Origin: Symbiodinium natans
Taxonomy: Eukaryota; Sar; Dinophyceae; Suessiales; Symbiodiniaceae
DNA: 64,000 bases
Assembly (NCBI GenBank): GCA_905221605.1
Contig: CAJNDS010002657.1
Location: forward strand, 957,001-1,021,000
Direction of reading: 5' to 3'
In this document: positions 12,101 to 21,759 of the stretch, in pieces
How the letters are laid out: each line of letters starts with the position of its first letter
Position numbering within the stretch: the first letter of the stretch is position 1
Position numbers and translations under genes: made by a program
Notes under the pieces: generated by a model
Databases searched by the model: none
Seen by the model: only the letters and a program-made list of their open reading frames with translations
Told to the model about the DNA's origin: nothing

Positions 12101-15100
12101 CCCCACCACCCTTAAAGCCCTAAACCCTAAGCCCCAAACCCTCATCAATAACCTAAGCCCTAAACCCTAAACCCTAAACCTTAAACCCTGAACCCTAAAC
12201 CCTAAACCCTAAACCCGAAACCCGAAACCCGAATCAGCCCGTACACCCTACGCACGAAACCTGAAACCCGGCCTCAAACACAGCCAGGTCGCAGCCCAAG
12301 AGCTCCGAAGGAATGTCTTTGGTGGAGGACCCTCCTATCGGGGGGTTCAGGGTTTAGCGTTTTGGGTGTGGCAACGTTCTTAGCGCGCGTCGTGGGCCCT
12401 ATAGAGTGGCTTTCACGGGCCCACTCCTACGTGCGCACATCGCGTGGCGGTACACCCACCCCAAACCACCCGGCGTATAGCATTTAGGTTTTCGGCCCCA
12501 GAGTCTGGTTGGTGCTCTTATCCGCAGTGGGCCTGTTCCACTGCAGCCGTGGGCTGTCGTAAAGCGTCCCTCGTTCAGTTCAGACAGCTTTACCTGGCCT
12601 GCACATGGCGTGTGGTCAGGTCGCTCGCTGAGCGCTCGGACGGCTTCGGGCTCTCACGTGGTGGTAGCGAGCCCTCAGCCGGACTTTAGGGTTTAGAGCT
12701 TAGAGTTTAGAGTTTAGAGTTTAGAGTTTAGAGTTTAGGGTTTAGGCTTCAGGGCTTAATATAGGGGTCGGAATAATCTATTACGAATAGTATTCCCTTC
12801 GGTCCCTTTTACTTGACAAGAATAACCCTCAAAGCCCTGTTGTAATTGTTCAGGCCCCTATATTAGGGGTTTAAGGGCTGATTAGGGTTCAAACGTTGAT
12901 GAGGGTTTCGCTTAGGTTTTTAGTGGCTTAAGGCTTGATTGGGGATTAGGGGGTTGGCGGTCTTAGCAGTGGTTTCAAGGTGGATTCGGGTTTATGTTTT
13001 AAGGGCTGGTCAGGGTCGAAGCGTTGATGACGGTTTAGGGTATTGGTCTTAAGACGGTTTAAGGGCTAGTTCGGTTTAGAGTTTAGGGTTTGAGGGTTGA
13101 TGAGCGGTTAGGGTTGAAGGGCCCAAAAGCTCTTGTGGGTTTAGTGGCTCAAGGGTTGAGCAGGGGGTTCGGGTTTAGGCGTAAAAGGGTTCGATAGTTA
13201 GGGTTTGAGGGTTGATTCGGGTTTAGGGTTAAGGATTTGAGGTTTCGGTGGGGTTTAAGGGTGCAAGGGTTGATTGGGGTGTAGTGGCTCTGGGTCGGTT
13301 AGGGTTTGGTCCTTGTAGCTGAAATACACTTTACACTGTTTCGGGATACTCTCATCCCCTATAGACCTGAAAGTCTCCACTTCTTTGGGGCTTATGAACC
13401 CAGCGACTATGGAGTGAGGGTTTAGGGTTTAGGGTTTAGGGTTTAGGGTTTAGGGTTTAGGGTATAGAGTGGTTTTGGGTTGTTTTTGAGTTTGGTGGAA
13501 GACCATCCCATGGTCTTTTGCTGGTTGAGGGTGAATAGGACTTCAGGGGCCAAGGGTCTAGGAGGGCTTGTAAGAAGTTCGGTCTTTCGGGTTTCAGGGT
13601 TTGGGAAGTAACTGTTCGGGTTTTTAAATGGCTTTTGCGTTTTTGTGATGGAGGGCCCTAGCACCGCATTTGAGACTACCATTTGTTGACTATTGGGGCA
13701 GCTGCTTTCCAGTCCGTCTCGGGTTACCCATAGACTACAAATACCTCTGGGTTCAAGAATGTGAACCCGAAACCCGAAACCCGAAACCCGAAACCCGAAA
13801 CCCGAAACCCGAAACCCGAAACCCTCAAGCCTAAACCCTAAACCCCAAATCCTAAGCCCTAAACCCTTACCCCCCCCCCCCCCCCCCCTCCCCACCCTTT
13901 CTTTGGCCAGGACGACCTCATGAATCCATGCCTTGACTACATCCGGCTGCTCGCCTTCAGCATAGGTGGCTGTAGGCTTTCTAGGGCTACCCTAAACCCT
14001 AAACCCTGAACCCTGAACCCTAAACCCTAAGCCCTAAGCCCTAAACCCCAACCCCTAAACCCTAAATCCTAAACCCTAAACCTTTGGGATAAATCCCTTC
14101 CCCGCCTTCGGAGTTCTGGGGTGTTTGAATACTGCGGAGGGGGGGGGGGGGTGAATAACACGGTGAGGGGATTACTATGGGTTTGAGGCGTTTCTGAACT
14201 CAAACCCTCAATCCTAACGCCCTAAACCCTAAATCCCTTAAACGCTAAACCCCCAGACCCCCAACCCCCTGTGCAAGTCGCTAAGTGCTCCCCAGGTTTC
14301 GACGTGGGGTCTCGGGTTTAAGGGTAAGGGCTTGGATTGGATTGGGTTCCCTAAACCCTAAACCCTAAACCCTAAACCCTAAACCCTAAACCTTGGGATA
14401 AATCCCTTCCCCTGGTGTTTGAGGCTTGAAGAGGTTCCAGCTCCCCAATGGTACTCGTCCATGTCCAAGGGGGTTTTGGTGGCTGGGCTACCAAGTTAGG
14501 GTTTAGGGTTCAGGGTTCAGGGTTTAGGGTTTAGGGTTTAGGGCTAGGGTTTAGGGTTTAAGGTTTAGGGTTTAGGGAACTGACTTTGCCCAGGTACACA
14601 CTGTTCTCTCAGGAGGGCTATGTCTTCAAGGTCGCCGGCGGCAAAGCCTACGAGACCTTCGAGGACCTGGGCCTGAAGCCCCCCCCCCCCAAGCATCCTT
14701 TGAAGGGTTTAGGGTTTAGGGTTCAGGGTTCAGGGTTCAGGGTTTAGGGTTTAGGGTTTAGGGTTTAGGGTTTAGGGTTTAGGGTTTAGGTCGTGGTTTC
14801 AGGGGTCCGGGGTGTAGGGTTTTTGCTGTTTGTAGGGTTCGAGGTTTTAGGGTGTTCAGGGTTGGAGACGCCCTAAACCCAAAACCCTAAACCCTAAACG
14901 CTAAACCGCCCTGAAGGACGTGAAGCAAGACTTCATGGGCGGCCACATCTCCGAGAGTGAGCTGAAAGAGAGCCTCACGAAGGAGGCTCCCTATGGGTTT
15001 ACGGTTTAGGCTTTAGGGTTTAGGGTATTTCGGTTTAGGGTATTTCGGTGTTTAGGGCTAAGGGTTCAGGGTTTAGGGTGAAAGCCTCAGCCCAAGTCGC

Positions 15101-16838
15101 TGATCATCTGGCCGACCGAAGATGGCAGGTGAACGCGCTGCTCGAGCCGGCGCCCCCGCGGCATTTAGCACGGTTTAGGGTTTAGGGTTTAAGGTTTGGG
15201 GTTTAGGGTTTCGGGTTTAGGGTTTGGGTCTTTTGGGAAAGGTTGCTTGGAGGCTCAGGGTACTTAGTAGCCCAATCATAGCTGTATTTTAACCCAATTC
15301 TACCCACGCTAGGAGGCTACTTAAGGGGCTTATAAAAGGGTAGGGTTTAGGGTTTAAGGTGTAGGGTTTAGGGTTTAGGGTTTAAGGTTTAGGCCGACAG
15401 TAATAAGTGGTTATGAATATCCTGAACCTCCAAGTGGGCATGTTCGGCCACAGTCTAGGCCGGGGTTCGGAGGTTGAGGCTTGAAGGGTGAGGCCCTACA
15501 CCCTAAACCCTAAACCCTAAACCCTAAACCCTAAACCCTAAACCCTAAACCCTAAAGCCTAAAGCCTAAACCCTAAACCCTAAACCCTAGCCCTAAACCC
15601 TAAACCCTTTTAGGGTTCAGGGGGCCTGAGCTATGCTTCAGCCTCAGACTTCAGGTGGCGGGAAGGACTTCTGGGGCCCGGTTTTCGCCCTGAGCCCTAA
15701 ACCCTAATCTTCAGCCCTGGCACTTGAGGCTTATTTGGGGGCTAGTGAGGGCTTTTTGGGGTTTAGGATTTTGGTACTTCCGCCATTTTTGGGGACTATT
15801 GAGGGCTTTTAGGTATAGCTTCTTTAGGGTTGTTGTAGGCTTATTTTATGTGTACTCCGTTCGCTTAAGGAAACGGAGTTTTGCGTACTTTGTGAGGCCT
15901 TTGGTCACAGGTTTGGGCAACGCAGGGCGCTGGGAAGTGAGGACAGAACTTGGCATCTGTCGAGGGAAACGGGACTGTTGGACGTCTCCCTGAGCCTTAC
16001 ATCTCTCTGGCTTCGACCTTTGACCTTTGATCCGGCTGAAGAAATACAGGAGACGTTGGAAGAGCGCCGCCCGTCTGCATGCTCAGAAGAAAGAACTGAA
16101 AGCGGAGAGCAAGGCGAACTGGAAAGCCCTAAAAGTTGCCAAGCAGAAGAAGCGAAGGCTGGGAAGCCTTGTCGGACGCGGCTTCTGTTCGCTGTGCTGC
16201 TGCTGCAGACATTGTGAGTGCTGGCTGAGTCGATATGTGAGAACATCTGCCAACGCCTGCATTGGTGTTATCAAGAAGACGACTGTGACAGATCCATAAC
16301 CTTGTAACGAAGAATCTGTTTGTGATGGTTCTCAGGCAAATCGTAGAAAAGGATCACATAGGGCGCCTAGTTTCCGAATTCCCTGCAACCAGTGCTTGGG
16401 GTTTAGGGGCCAAGCTACATAAGCCTCGCAACTTTTGTCCCTAAGCGCTCCTGTAGAAAATAGGATAGTTGGGCGATACCTTTAACTTTTACCCCAGACT
16501 CCGACCCTTATCCCTAAACAACCACAAGGGCTCAAACCCAAAACCCCAAACTTGTAACCCTAAAGCCCTAATCTGCAAGCCGCTAGATCCTCACCCCTAT
16601 CCTAAATTCTGAAGCCCCCTAAACCCTAAACCCTAAACCCTAAACCCTAAACCCTAAACCCTAAACCCTACACCCTAAACCCTAAACCCTAAACCCTAAA
16701 CCCTAAACCCTAAACCCTAAACCCTAAACCCTAAACCCTAAACCCTAACCCTAAACCCCTTACGAGGTGCGACGCCACTTCACCGAGGACGAGCACGCGA
16801 AGGAGCTGCTGGCCAAGGCCGCCTTGGGGCTGAATTAG
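3194..16838 (+). CDS. Tyrosyl-tRNA synthetase, 3' part of the gene, 14 exons recognised
   Basis: Class I aminoacyl-tRNA synthetase that charges tRNA-Tyr in the cytosol. Exons inferred from protein similarity and splice signals: 3194-3239, 4044-4103 (or to 4119), 6257-6307, 6779-6829, 7299-7334, 8299-8335, 9190-9234, 9948-10027, 10349-about 10401, 13911-13965, 14613-14663 (start may be 14594), 14917-14985, 15129-15149, 16767-16838. Readable blocks in order: [160 protein letters not shown]. These follow the order of plant-like eukaryotic TyrRS. The HIGH-motif N-terminal half was not found and probably lies left of the window. Nearly all exons start with G after AG; several donors are GC. A short stretch after the YWGQ exon and the join at 10401/13911 are unresolved. 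Confidence 0.92.
3249..3721. repeat. GA-rich minisatellite in a TyrRS intron
   Basis: 8-bp units GAGAGGGA, then GAGAGGCA (3411-3560), then GAGAGGGA again, then a GGGA run. It fills much of the intron between exons ending 3239 and starting 4044. Frames reading GREGERER here are artefacts of the repeat. Confidence 0.97.
3791..3985. repeat. TA microsatellite followed by CCCTAAA array
   Basis: (TA)n to 3826, then about 22 CCCTAAA units to 3985, in the same TyrRS intron as the GA minisatellite. Confidence 0.97.
4121..4392 (+). repeat. TTTAGGG array turning into TATAGGGG
   Basis: About 28 TTTAGGG units following the VEFLW exon of TyrRS, then an 8-bp variant TATAGGGG repeated at 4332-4392. Local replacement of one unit by another inside a continuous array. 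Confidence 0.95.
5404..5525. mobile_element. Family-B inverted-repeat element
   Basis: Starts TACTTGGAGGTTCATGGTG, ends GCCATGAAACTCCAAGTA; lies in a TyrRS intron. Confidence 0.75.
6330..6540 (+). repeat. TTTAGGGG / TTGAGGGG variant block
   Basis: Starts as TTTAGGG and becomes an 8-bp TTTAGGGG unit with TTGAGGGG variants, inside the TyrRS intron 6308-6778. Confidence 0.93.
7989..8104. mobile_element. Family-B inverted-repeat element
   Basis: Starts TACTTGGAGGTTCATGGTAC, ends CACCCTGAACCTCCCAACTA; lies in the TyrRS intron before the [10 protein letters not shown] exon. Confidence 0.72.
8690..8778 (-). repeat. CCCTAAA array
   Basis: About 12 units in the TyrRS intron 8336-9189. Confidence 0.95.
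8999..9100. mobile_element. Family-C element (degenerate)
   Basis: Contains TTTTCGAAAATAGGGGACCC and ends in GGACCCCAGTAAGATACCC, the same end motifs as the copy at 30,259. Confidence 0.55.
9725..9911 (+). repeat. TTTAGGG array next to a poly-C run
   Basis: About 25 units just upstream of the KMSKS exon. A CCCTAAA array (9536-9608) and a C-run (about 9702-9719) lie just before it in the opposite orientation. Confidence 0.95.
9948..10027 (+). CDS. TyrRS exon with the KMSKS catalytic loop
   Basis: Reads [17 protein letters not shown] followed by [10 protein letters not shown]. The KMSKS loop positions ATP in class I synthetases, and this context (GQxKMSKSDPxSAIFMED) is specific to eukaryotic TyrRS. 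The upstream exon 9190-9234 ends in HHMLYG with one codon base left over; its GC donor and this exon's AG|GC acceptor restore Gly-Leu in frame. The donor is GTTTAC, just before a TTTCGGG-type block. Confidence 0.95.
12757..12865. mobile_element. Family-D inverted-repeat element
   Basis: Left end TAATATAGGGGTCGGAATAA, right end TTCAGGCCCCTATATTA. Lies in the 3.5-kb TyrRS intron. A second copy is at 20,578. Confidence 0.72.
13765..13823 (-). repeat. CCCGAAA variant block
   Basis: About eight identical CCCGAAA units (TTTCGGG on the other strand) in a row, an example of a variant homogenised locally. Confidence 0.95.
15129..15149 (+). CDS. TyrRS 21-nt microexon
   Basis: Seven codons, VNALLEP, between an AG|GT acceptor and a GC donor. 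It joins ESLTKE (exon ending 14985, GC donor) to [10 protein letters not shown] (exon from 16767). The result matches the family segment L-x-K-x-LN-x-(I/L)L-x-PVR-x-HF in length and residues. Competing frames across 15,090-15,170 do not match the family. Confidence 0.75.
15244..15436. mobile_element. Family-B element containing a TTTAGGG array
   Basis: Ends TGCTTGGAGGCTCAGGGTAC and ATCCTGAACCTCCAAGT. The centre carries about seven TTTAGGG-type units (15341-15392). It lies in the last TyrRS intron. Confidence 0.72.
16027..16299 (+). CDS. Basic, Cys-rich open frame inside the last TyrRS intron
   Basis: Open frame with a Lys/Arg-rich helical start ([20 protein letters not shown]) followed by a cysteine cluster ([14 protein letters not shown]). 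It sits in the intron between the VNALLEP microexon and the last TyrRS exon. No family recognised. It may be a nested gene, a fragment, or a chance GC-rich frame. No ATG at the start; the frame begins with TTG. Confidence 0.25.
   Translation: MIRLKKYRRRWKSAARLHAQKKELKAESKANWKALKVAKQKKRRLGSLVGRGFCSLCCCCRHCECWLSRYVRTSANACIGVIKKTTVTDP
16616..16757 (-). repeat. CCCTAAA array before the last TyrRS exon
   Basis: About 20 units ending 10 bp before the acceptor of the terminal TyrRS exon. Confidence 0.95.
16767..16838 (+). CDS. TyrRS terminal exon
   Basis: Reads [18 protein letters not shown], then five residues and TAG at 16836-16838. It matches the C-terminal PVRDHF...AKxLL helix of eukaryotic TyrRS. 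The acceptor TACGAG|GTG follows directly on a CCCTAAA array. Confidence 0.88.
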   Translation: MRRHFTEDEHAKELLAKAALGLN

Positions 16839-18868
16839 AGGGTTTAGGGTTTAGGGTTTAGGGTTTGGGGTTTAGGGCTACTAGGGTTTTTAGGGTTTAG
16901 GGTTCAGGGTTTTAGCATTTAGCGTTTAGGGTTCAGGGTTCAGGGTTTAGTTGAGGGTTCTAGCGTTTAGGGTGTAGGGTAAACCCCAGGGTGTTTTGTG
17001 CCTTTGTTTCAGGGTTTAGGGCCTTCGGGGCTCTTTTTGGTTTGGGGAGTTGCAGGCCTCTGAAACCTTTGTGGTTCAGGGTTTACTGCCTTTGGGGGCC
17101 TTCAGAGGGCCTTTGTGATTTGGGGTTTAGGGTTTAGGGTTTAGGGTTTAGGGTTTAGGGTTTAGGGTTTAGGGTTTAGGGTTTAGGGTAAGTTTAGAGT
17201 TTAGGGGTTTTCGGGCCTCTAGGGCCTTTGTGGTTTAGGTTTAAAGCCTTTAGGGTCTTCGGGGTTGAGGGTTTAGGGCTGCTAGCCCTTTGGTTTCTAG
17301 GAAGCCACAGCCCTAAGACCTTCTTCTAACTTCGGTTTAAACTGAATTTCAACGCAGGGTATCTGTAGTCCTCAAGACGGCACAGATAAGCAGGCCCAGA
17401 TAAGGGTCACCAGGCCCAAAAAGGCCCCAAAGTCTTGCACGCTGGGGAAGCAAGGAGAGGAAGGGACCCTTATAAGAAATGTTAGGGCTTCTTTAGGGGT
17501 CAATCTGGGGCCACTACTTAGGTAGATAGGTGCTATCTCAGGTATATACAGTGGTTATATAGGGGAATGAGAATAATGTGTTTCTTCTAGGGGTCCCTCC
17601 TTATACCCCCTAAGTGAGGGTTTAGGGGTTAGAGTGGACGGTTTAGGGTTGAGGGCTTAGGGCTTAGGGTTTAGGGAGTGTAGAGGGGGAGCGTTAGGAT
17701 GCAGGAGTTAGGGCTTACTAGGGCCGAGCAGAGGTGACATCCTGGCGCAAGGAGACTTTGGAGAAGAAGCGGCGGAGCTCAGTGTGTGTCCCCTAAACCC
17801 TAAACCCTAAACCCTCAACCCTCAACCCTCAACCCTAAACCCTAAACCCTAAGCATTAGGTTTAGTGTGGCAGGGCTTGCAGCTTGGGGATGAGGGTTTT
17901 GGGTGTAGGCATAAAGTAGAGTTACAAGTACCGTAGTAGGGGCTTCAACAACAACTTTCCAAAGCCCCCAATGCTCCACGCATAGGCGCCCAAGCAGCTC
18001 GAAAACCCTAAGATCCCTAAAACACCTAAAGCCCTAAACCCCTTAAGGGTTAAGCCGCCGTAATCGTAACCTGCCAAATGAGTAGGTTTGGGTTTTTGAA
18101 GAAAAGAAACAAGCCCCTAAACCCTAACCCCTCCCAATGCCAAATCGAAATGCGTAAGCAGATCATCCCACCGTCCCTCAGGCTCATTCCCCTTTCATCC
18201 TCTGCGTTGAGACAGGATCTCGAGTCAAGTCACGCCTCGAATTTAGGATTAGGATTTAGAGTTTAGGGTTGAGGGTTTAGGTGTCCCTTCTGGGTGTCCT
18301 TATACGTGTGGGATTATACTCGGTTTCGGGGTATATGCCTGCGTTCAGGGCTTAGGGCTTGGGGTTTAGGGTGACGCCTTTTCGAGTTCCCCCCCCCCCC
18401 CCCTGAGTCTCGAGCCTAAAGTGCTCAAGCATCTTTGAGAGCATTGCGGTTTAAAGTTAGGGTTTAAGGTTTCGGGTTTAGTGTTTAGGGTTTAGGGTTC
18501 TCCAAACCCTAAACCCCCTAGACCCTAAACAAACAGGTCCTCTCTGGTTCGTCTGAGTTTGGACAGCCTCCTCGAAGGGGGGGCGCGTGCCCCGGGCTCT
18601 GGGTTCAGGGTTTAGGGTTTAGGGTTTAGGGTTTGGGGTTTGGGGTTTAGGGTTTGGGGTTCAGGGTTCAGGGTTCAGGGTTTAGGCCTTAGGGTTCAGG
18701 TCACCACGGTTTAGGGTTCAGGGCTTTAGATATTGTGGGGGGGGGGGGGGGGGGGGGGAGGTTTTTATTTGGGGGTGCAGAGCTTCGTGACTCGGGTCTG
18801 AATTGCTGCTTCATATAAGTAGGGTTGAGGTTTAGGGTTGTTCAGGGTTTAGGTGCAGCTTATGGTCC

Positions 18869-19134
18869 CCTAAACCCTAAAACCTAAACCCTAAACCCTA
18901 AACCCTAAACCCTAAACCCTAAACCCTAAACCCTAAACCCTAAACCCTAAACCCTAAACCCTAAACCCTAAACCCTAAACCCTAAACCCTAAACCCTAAA
19001 CCCTAAACCCTAAACCCTAAACCCTAAACCCTAAACCCTAAACCCTAAACCCTAAACCCTAAACCCTAAACCCTAAACCCTAAACCCTAAACCCTGAACC
19101 CCGAACCCTGAACCCTGAACCCTGAACCCTGAAC
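18869..19134 (-). repeat. Longest CCCTAAA array, ending in CCCTGAA variant
   Basis: About 30 CCCTAAA units followed by about six CCCTGAA units, then degenerate CCCCAAA/CCTAAACAC material to 19,570. Confidence 0.97.
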
Positions 19135-19579
19135 CCTAGCCCTAGCCCTAAACCCTACCTTGTCATTCCTAAGCCCTAAGCCCCAAAGCCCGACCCTAAA
19201 CCTCAAACCATTTAAACCCTATAAAAGCTGTAAAGCCTATGAACCCTATAAACCCCAAACCCTGTAAACCCTATAAACGCCATAAACCCCATAAACCGCA
19301 AACCCTAAACCCCAAACCCTAGACCCTAAACCTCCAAACCCTAAACCCTAAACCCTAAACACCCCAAACCCCCAAACCCTAAACCCTAAACCCTAAACAC
19401 CCTAAACCCAAAACCCCAAACCCAAACCCCAAACCCTAAACCCTAAACACCCTACACCCAAAACACCCTACACCCAAAACCCCAAACTCAAACCCCAAAC
19501 CCTAAACCCTAAACACCCTAAACACCCTAAACCCCAAACTCAAACCCCAAACCCTAAACCCTAAACACCCTGAACCCCA

Positions 19580-19634
19580 AGGATGCCAAGCTCTCCGTCA
19601 TCTTCGCCCCGGCGCCCTCCGAGTGCGACGTTAG
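19580..19634 (+). CDS. Candidate exon fragment, duplicated at 25,703
   Basis: Reads DAKLSVIFAPAPSECD after AACCCCAAG. A 21-bp segment (19,580-19,600) recurs exactly at 25,703-25,723, where it is preceded by a further 17 bp absent here and followed at once by CCCTAAA repeats. No family recognised. Confidence 0.33.
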
Positions 19635-20357
19635 AGGGCGTTTAGGGTGCAGGGTTTGGGGTTTGGGGTTTGGGGTTTAGGGTTTAGGGCTTCGGGTTTG
19701 GGGTTTGGGGAAAAGGGTTTAGGTTTTGGGGTTTGGGGATTACGGGGTCTAGGGTGTTCCTGCTATGTTGTAAGGTAAAACCCGTCGTGAGTTTTTTGGC
19801 TTTCCTGCAAGGTCTGCGGCCTACTAGCGATGTAACTCGACTCTGTTACGAACTCTTCTCCACCGATAGCCCGGCTAAGCCTTGCTGTTCTTGGGGGAAC
19901 AGACCCTAAACCCTAAACCCTAAACCCTAAACCCTAAACCCTAAACCCTAAACCCCAAACCCCAAACCCCGAAACCCTAACGCGGCGAGAAAGCCCCTGG
20001 AAGTCGGGAGGAATCTTCGATCGTGGGGGGCAGTGCGGGGGTTTATTCACACGCTTGCGCTAGAAACATTTTGCAGCTGAAGGCTTCCCCTAAACCTTCA
20101 GTCCAACAGATCCTCTATGGTCACTCTGATTTAGGGTTTAGGGTTTAGGGTTTAGGGTTTAGGGTTTAGGGTTTAGGGTTTAGGGTTTAGGGTTTAGGGT
20201 TTAGGGAAGTGACCATATACACTCTCAGCCCAGAGCTCCGCACGCCGCAGACTGACATGTCTGCTTGCCCTTCGATGGCAGACCGGCCAGGTACGTTCGC
20301 TTGTCAGATGTACTGGAGGCCGTTTAGGGTTTAGGGTTTAGGGTTTAGGGTTTAGGG

Positions 20358-21054
20358 TCATGAGGTTTGGGTTGGTTTGTCAGTTGTCTCTACACGGCTT
20401 GCTGGGTCAATCTCCTCAGCCCAATAGACCTCATAACATTCCCGCAAGTCAAAGTTCCCAGGCGCCTGGTAGGATCCAAAAAGTAGAACCTCAAAATAGT
20501 GCCCTATACTCATTGGGTCATTCTTAGGAACCCTTAAGGGGATCTACTTTTTGGATCCTCCCAGGAGTCTGGGTTAGCATAATATAGGGGTCGGAATAAG
20601 TACTAATAATATTCCCTTATGGTCCCTTTGTAATAATACCATAAGAACCCCAAAAACCCTATTCTAATTAATCAGGCCCCCAGAATACATAACAGAGGTT
20701 CTCATGTTCGGTTGCAGCCAGTCGGAGGCTTCAAAGGCAGGGTGACAAGGAGTGCTCGCATCTATTGTCCCACGCGTCAAAGCTCCGGAAGAGTCAACCC
20801 TAAACGCTAAACCCTAAACCCCAAATCCTCAACCCTAAACCCCAAACCCTAAACCCTAAAGCCTAAACCCTAAAGCCTAAACCCTAAACCCTAAACCCTA
20901 AACCCTAAACCCTAAACCCTAAACCCTAAACCCTAAACCCTAAACCCTAAACCCTAAACCCTAAACCCTAAACCCCAAACCAAACCCTAAACCTGGAAGA
21001 GTCAGCGTCAGCTTTGGCTTTCCTGTGACCAAAGCAAGGGTGGCCATCAGGAGC
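20358..21054 (-). CDS. Unknown three-exon gene (C-terminal part)
   Basis: Minus strand: 21054-20993, 20799-20694, 20465-20358, stop TGA at 20360-20358. All joins use GT donors and AG|G acceptors, and the phases agree (2, then 0). It reads APDGHPCFGHRKAKADADSS, then GALTRGTIDAS...DWLQPNMRTS, then APGNFDLRECYEVYWAEEID and on to the stop. Intron 1 is essentially one telomere-like array flanked by a 10-bp direct repeat. Intron 2 holds two short inverted-repeat elements. No family recognised; upstream exons were not found. The consistent phases are the main support. Confidence 0.5.
20472..20558. mobile_element. Short palindromic-end element
   Basis: 87 bp with near-perfect inverted ends GGATCCAAAAAGTAGA and TCTACTTTTTGGATCC. 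Lies 6 bp from the acceptor of the last exon of the minus-strand gene. Confidence 0.72.
20578..20690. mobile_element. Family-D inverted-repeat element
   Basis: Left end matches the 12,757 copy (AATATAGGGGTCGGAATAA, then TATTCCCTT and GGTCCCTTT); the right end ATCAGGCCCCCAGAATAC is diverged. Lies in intron 2 of the minus-strand gene. Confidence 0.7.
20800..20992 (-). repeat. Telomere-like array acting as an intron
   Basis: CCCTAAA array on the plus strand (TTTAGGG in the sense of the minus-strand gene). The 10-bp direct repeat GGAAGAGTCA lies at 20787-20796 and 20995-21004. In sense orientation the donor is CCAG|GTTTAGGG and the acceptor is TTTAG|GGTTGAC, both supplied by the repeat. Splicing keeps the frame and retains both copies of the short duplication. 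Confidence 0.6.
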
Positions 21055-21759
21055 CTGTAGTGGTGGGGACTGCTATTACTACTTGGTAGCCCATTGGTGC
21101 CCTGTTCCCTTTTTTGGGGTCCAAGGTTTCCTTATAAAGTAACCAACCCAGAAAAGGGTGCCCGCATTATAATAGGGTTACTGGGCTACTAAGACTAAGT
21201 CTCCAGTTTGCCCAAACTACCAACCTTATCCTGAGAATGACCCTCCAAGTATGCCTACGCAGCTCGGTGATCCCTATTTCGTTAAGGTACGTAACCTTCA
21301 GCCCATGTAGGGCTCATTTTGGTCCTCAACGTTCGGGTTTGGGGTTTGGGGTTTAGGGTTTAGGGTTTAGGGTTTGTGCTTGAACCTAAAACCAAGGACC
21401 CGGACATGTGTTCCGAACTTGGAGGAAGCCCCATACTCACTGCATGTCCTCTAAATTAGGGCTCTCGTTTGAGTGCCATTTGGGTGCCCTGAAAAAGACA
21501 GAAGGCCGAAACTCTAAACCCGGAACCCCAAACCTAATTTCGGCATGTCACCACATCGGCACTGCCCCAGGTCTTAGAGAGACTGCGTTCCGCCAGTGGA
21601 CAGCGGGTGCTGTGGCTTCAGGCTCCTGGTGGTGATTTCAGGGTCTAGAGTTTAGGAGGCATGGCAAGATCCACTTTCTTGCGTACGAGTTCTTGTAGGA
21701 CCCTACACATGGTGAGTTCTATTCATGTGTGCCCTTGAACTGTAGTCCCTCTTTTTACC

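Larger units (their letters stand above)
10402..13910 (+). other. 3.5-kb TyrRS intron
   Basis: Holds many short arrays in both orientations, a variant block TTTAGAG (12,686-12,740), a family-D element (12,757-12,865), a CCCGAAA block (13,765-13,823) and a C-run just before the acceptor. Open frames at 11,564-11,767 and 12,444-12,689 occur here; they do not match TyrRS and may be chance or nested fragments. Confidence 0.7.
16839..20357. other. Gene-poor stretch between TyrRS and the minus-strand gene
   Basis: Mostly TTTAGGG-type arrays and variants. Weak exon-like frames occur at 17,722-17,794 (VTSWRKETLEKKRR), 18,135-18,230 and 20,241-20,290, the last ending in a good donor CAG|GTACGT. None has recognisable homology. 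Confidence 0.5.

Noticed and set aside
15090-15135. Plus-strand exon reading [12 protein letters not shown]
   Set aside because: The overlapping frame VNALLEP fits TyrRS with correct splice sites; this one has no match.
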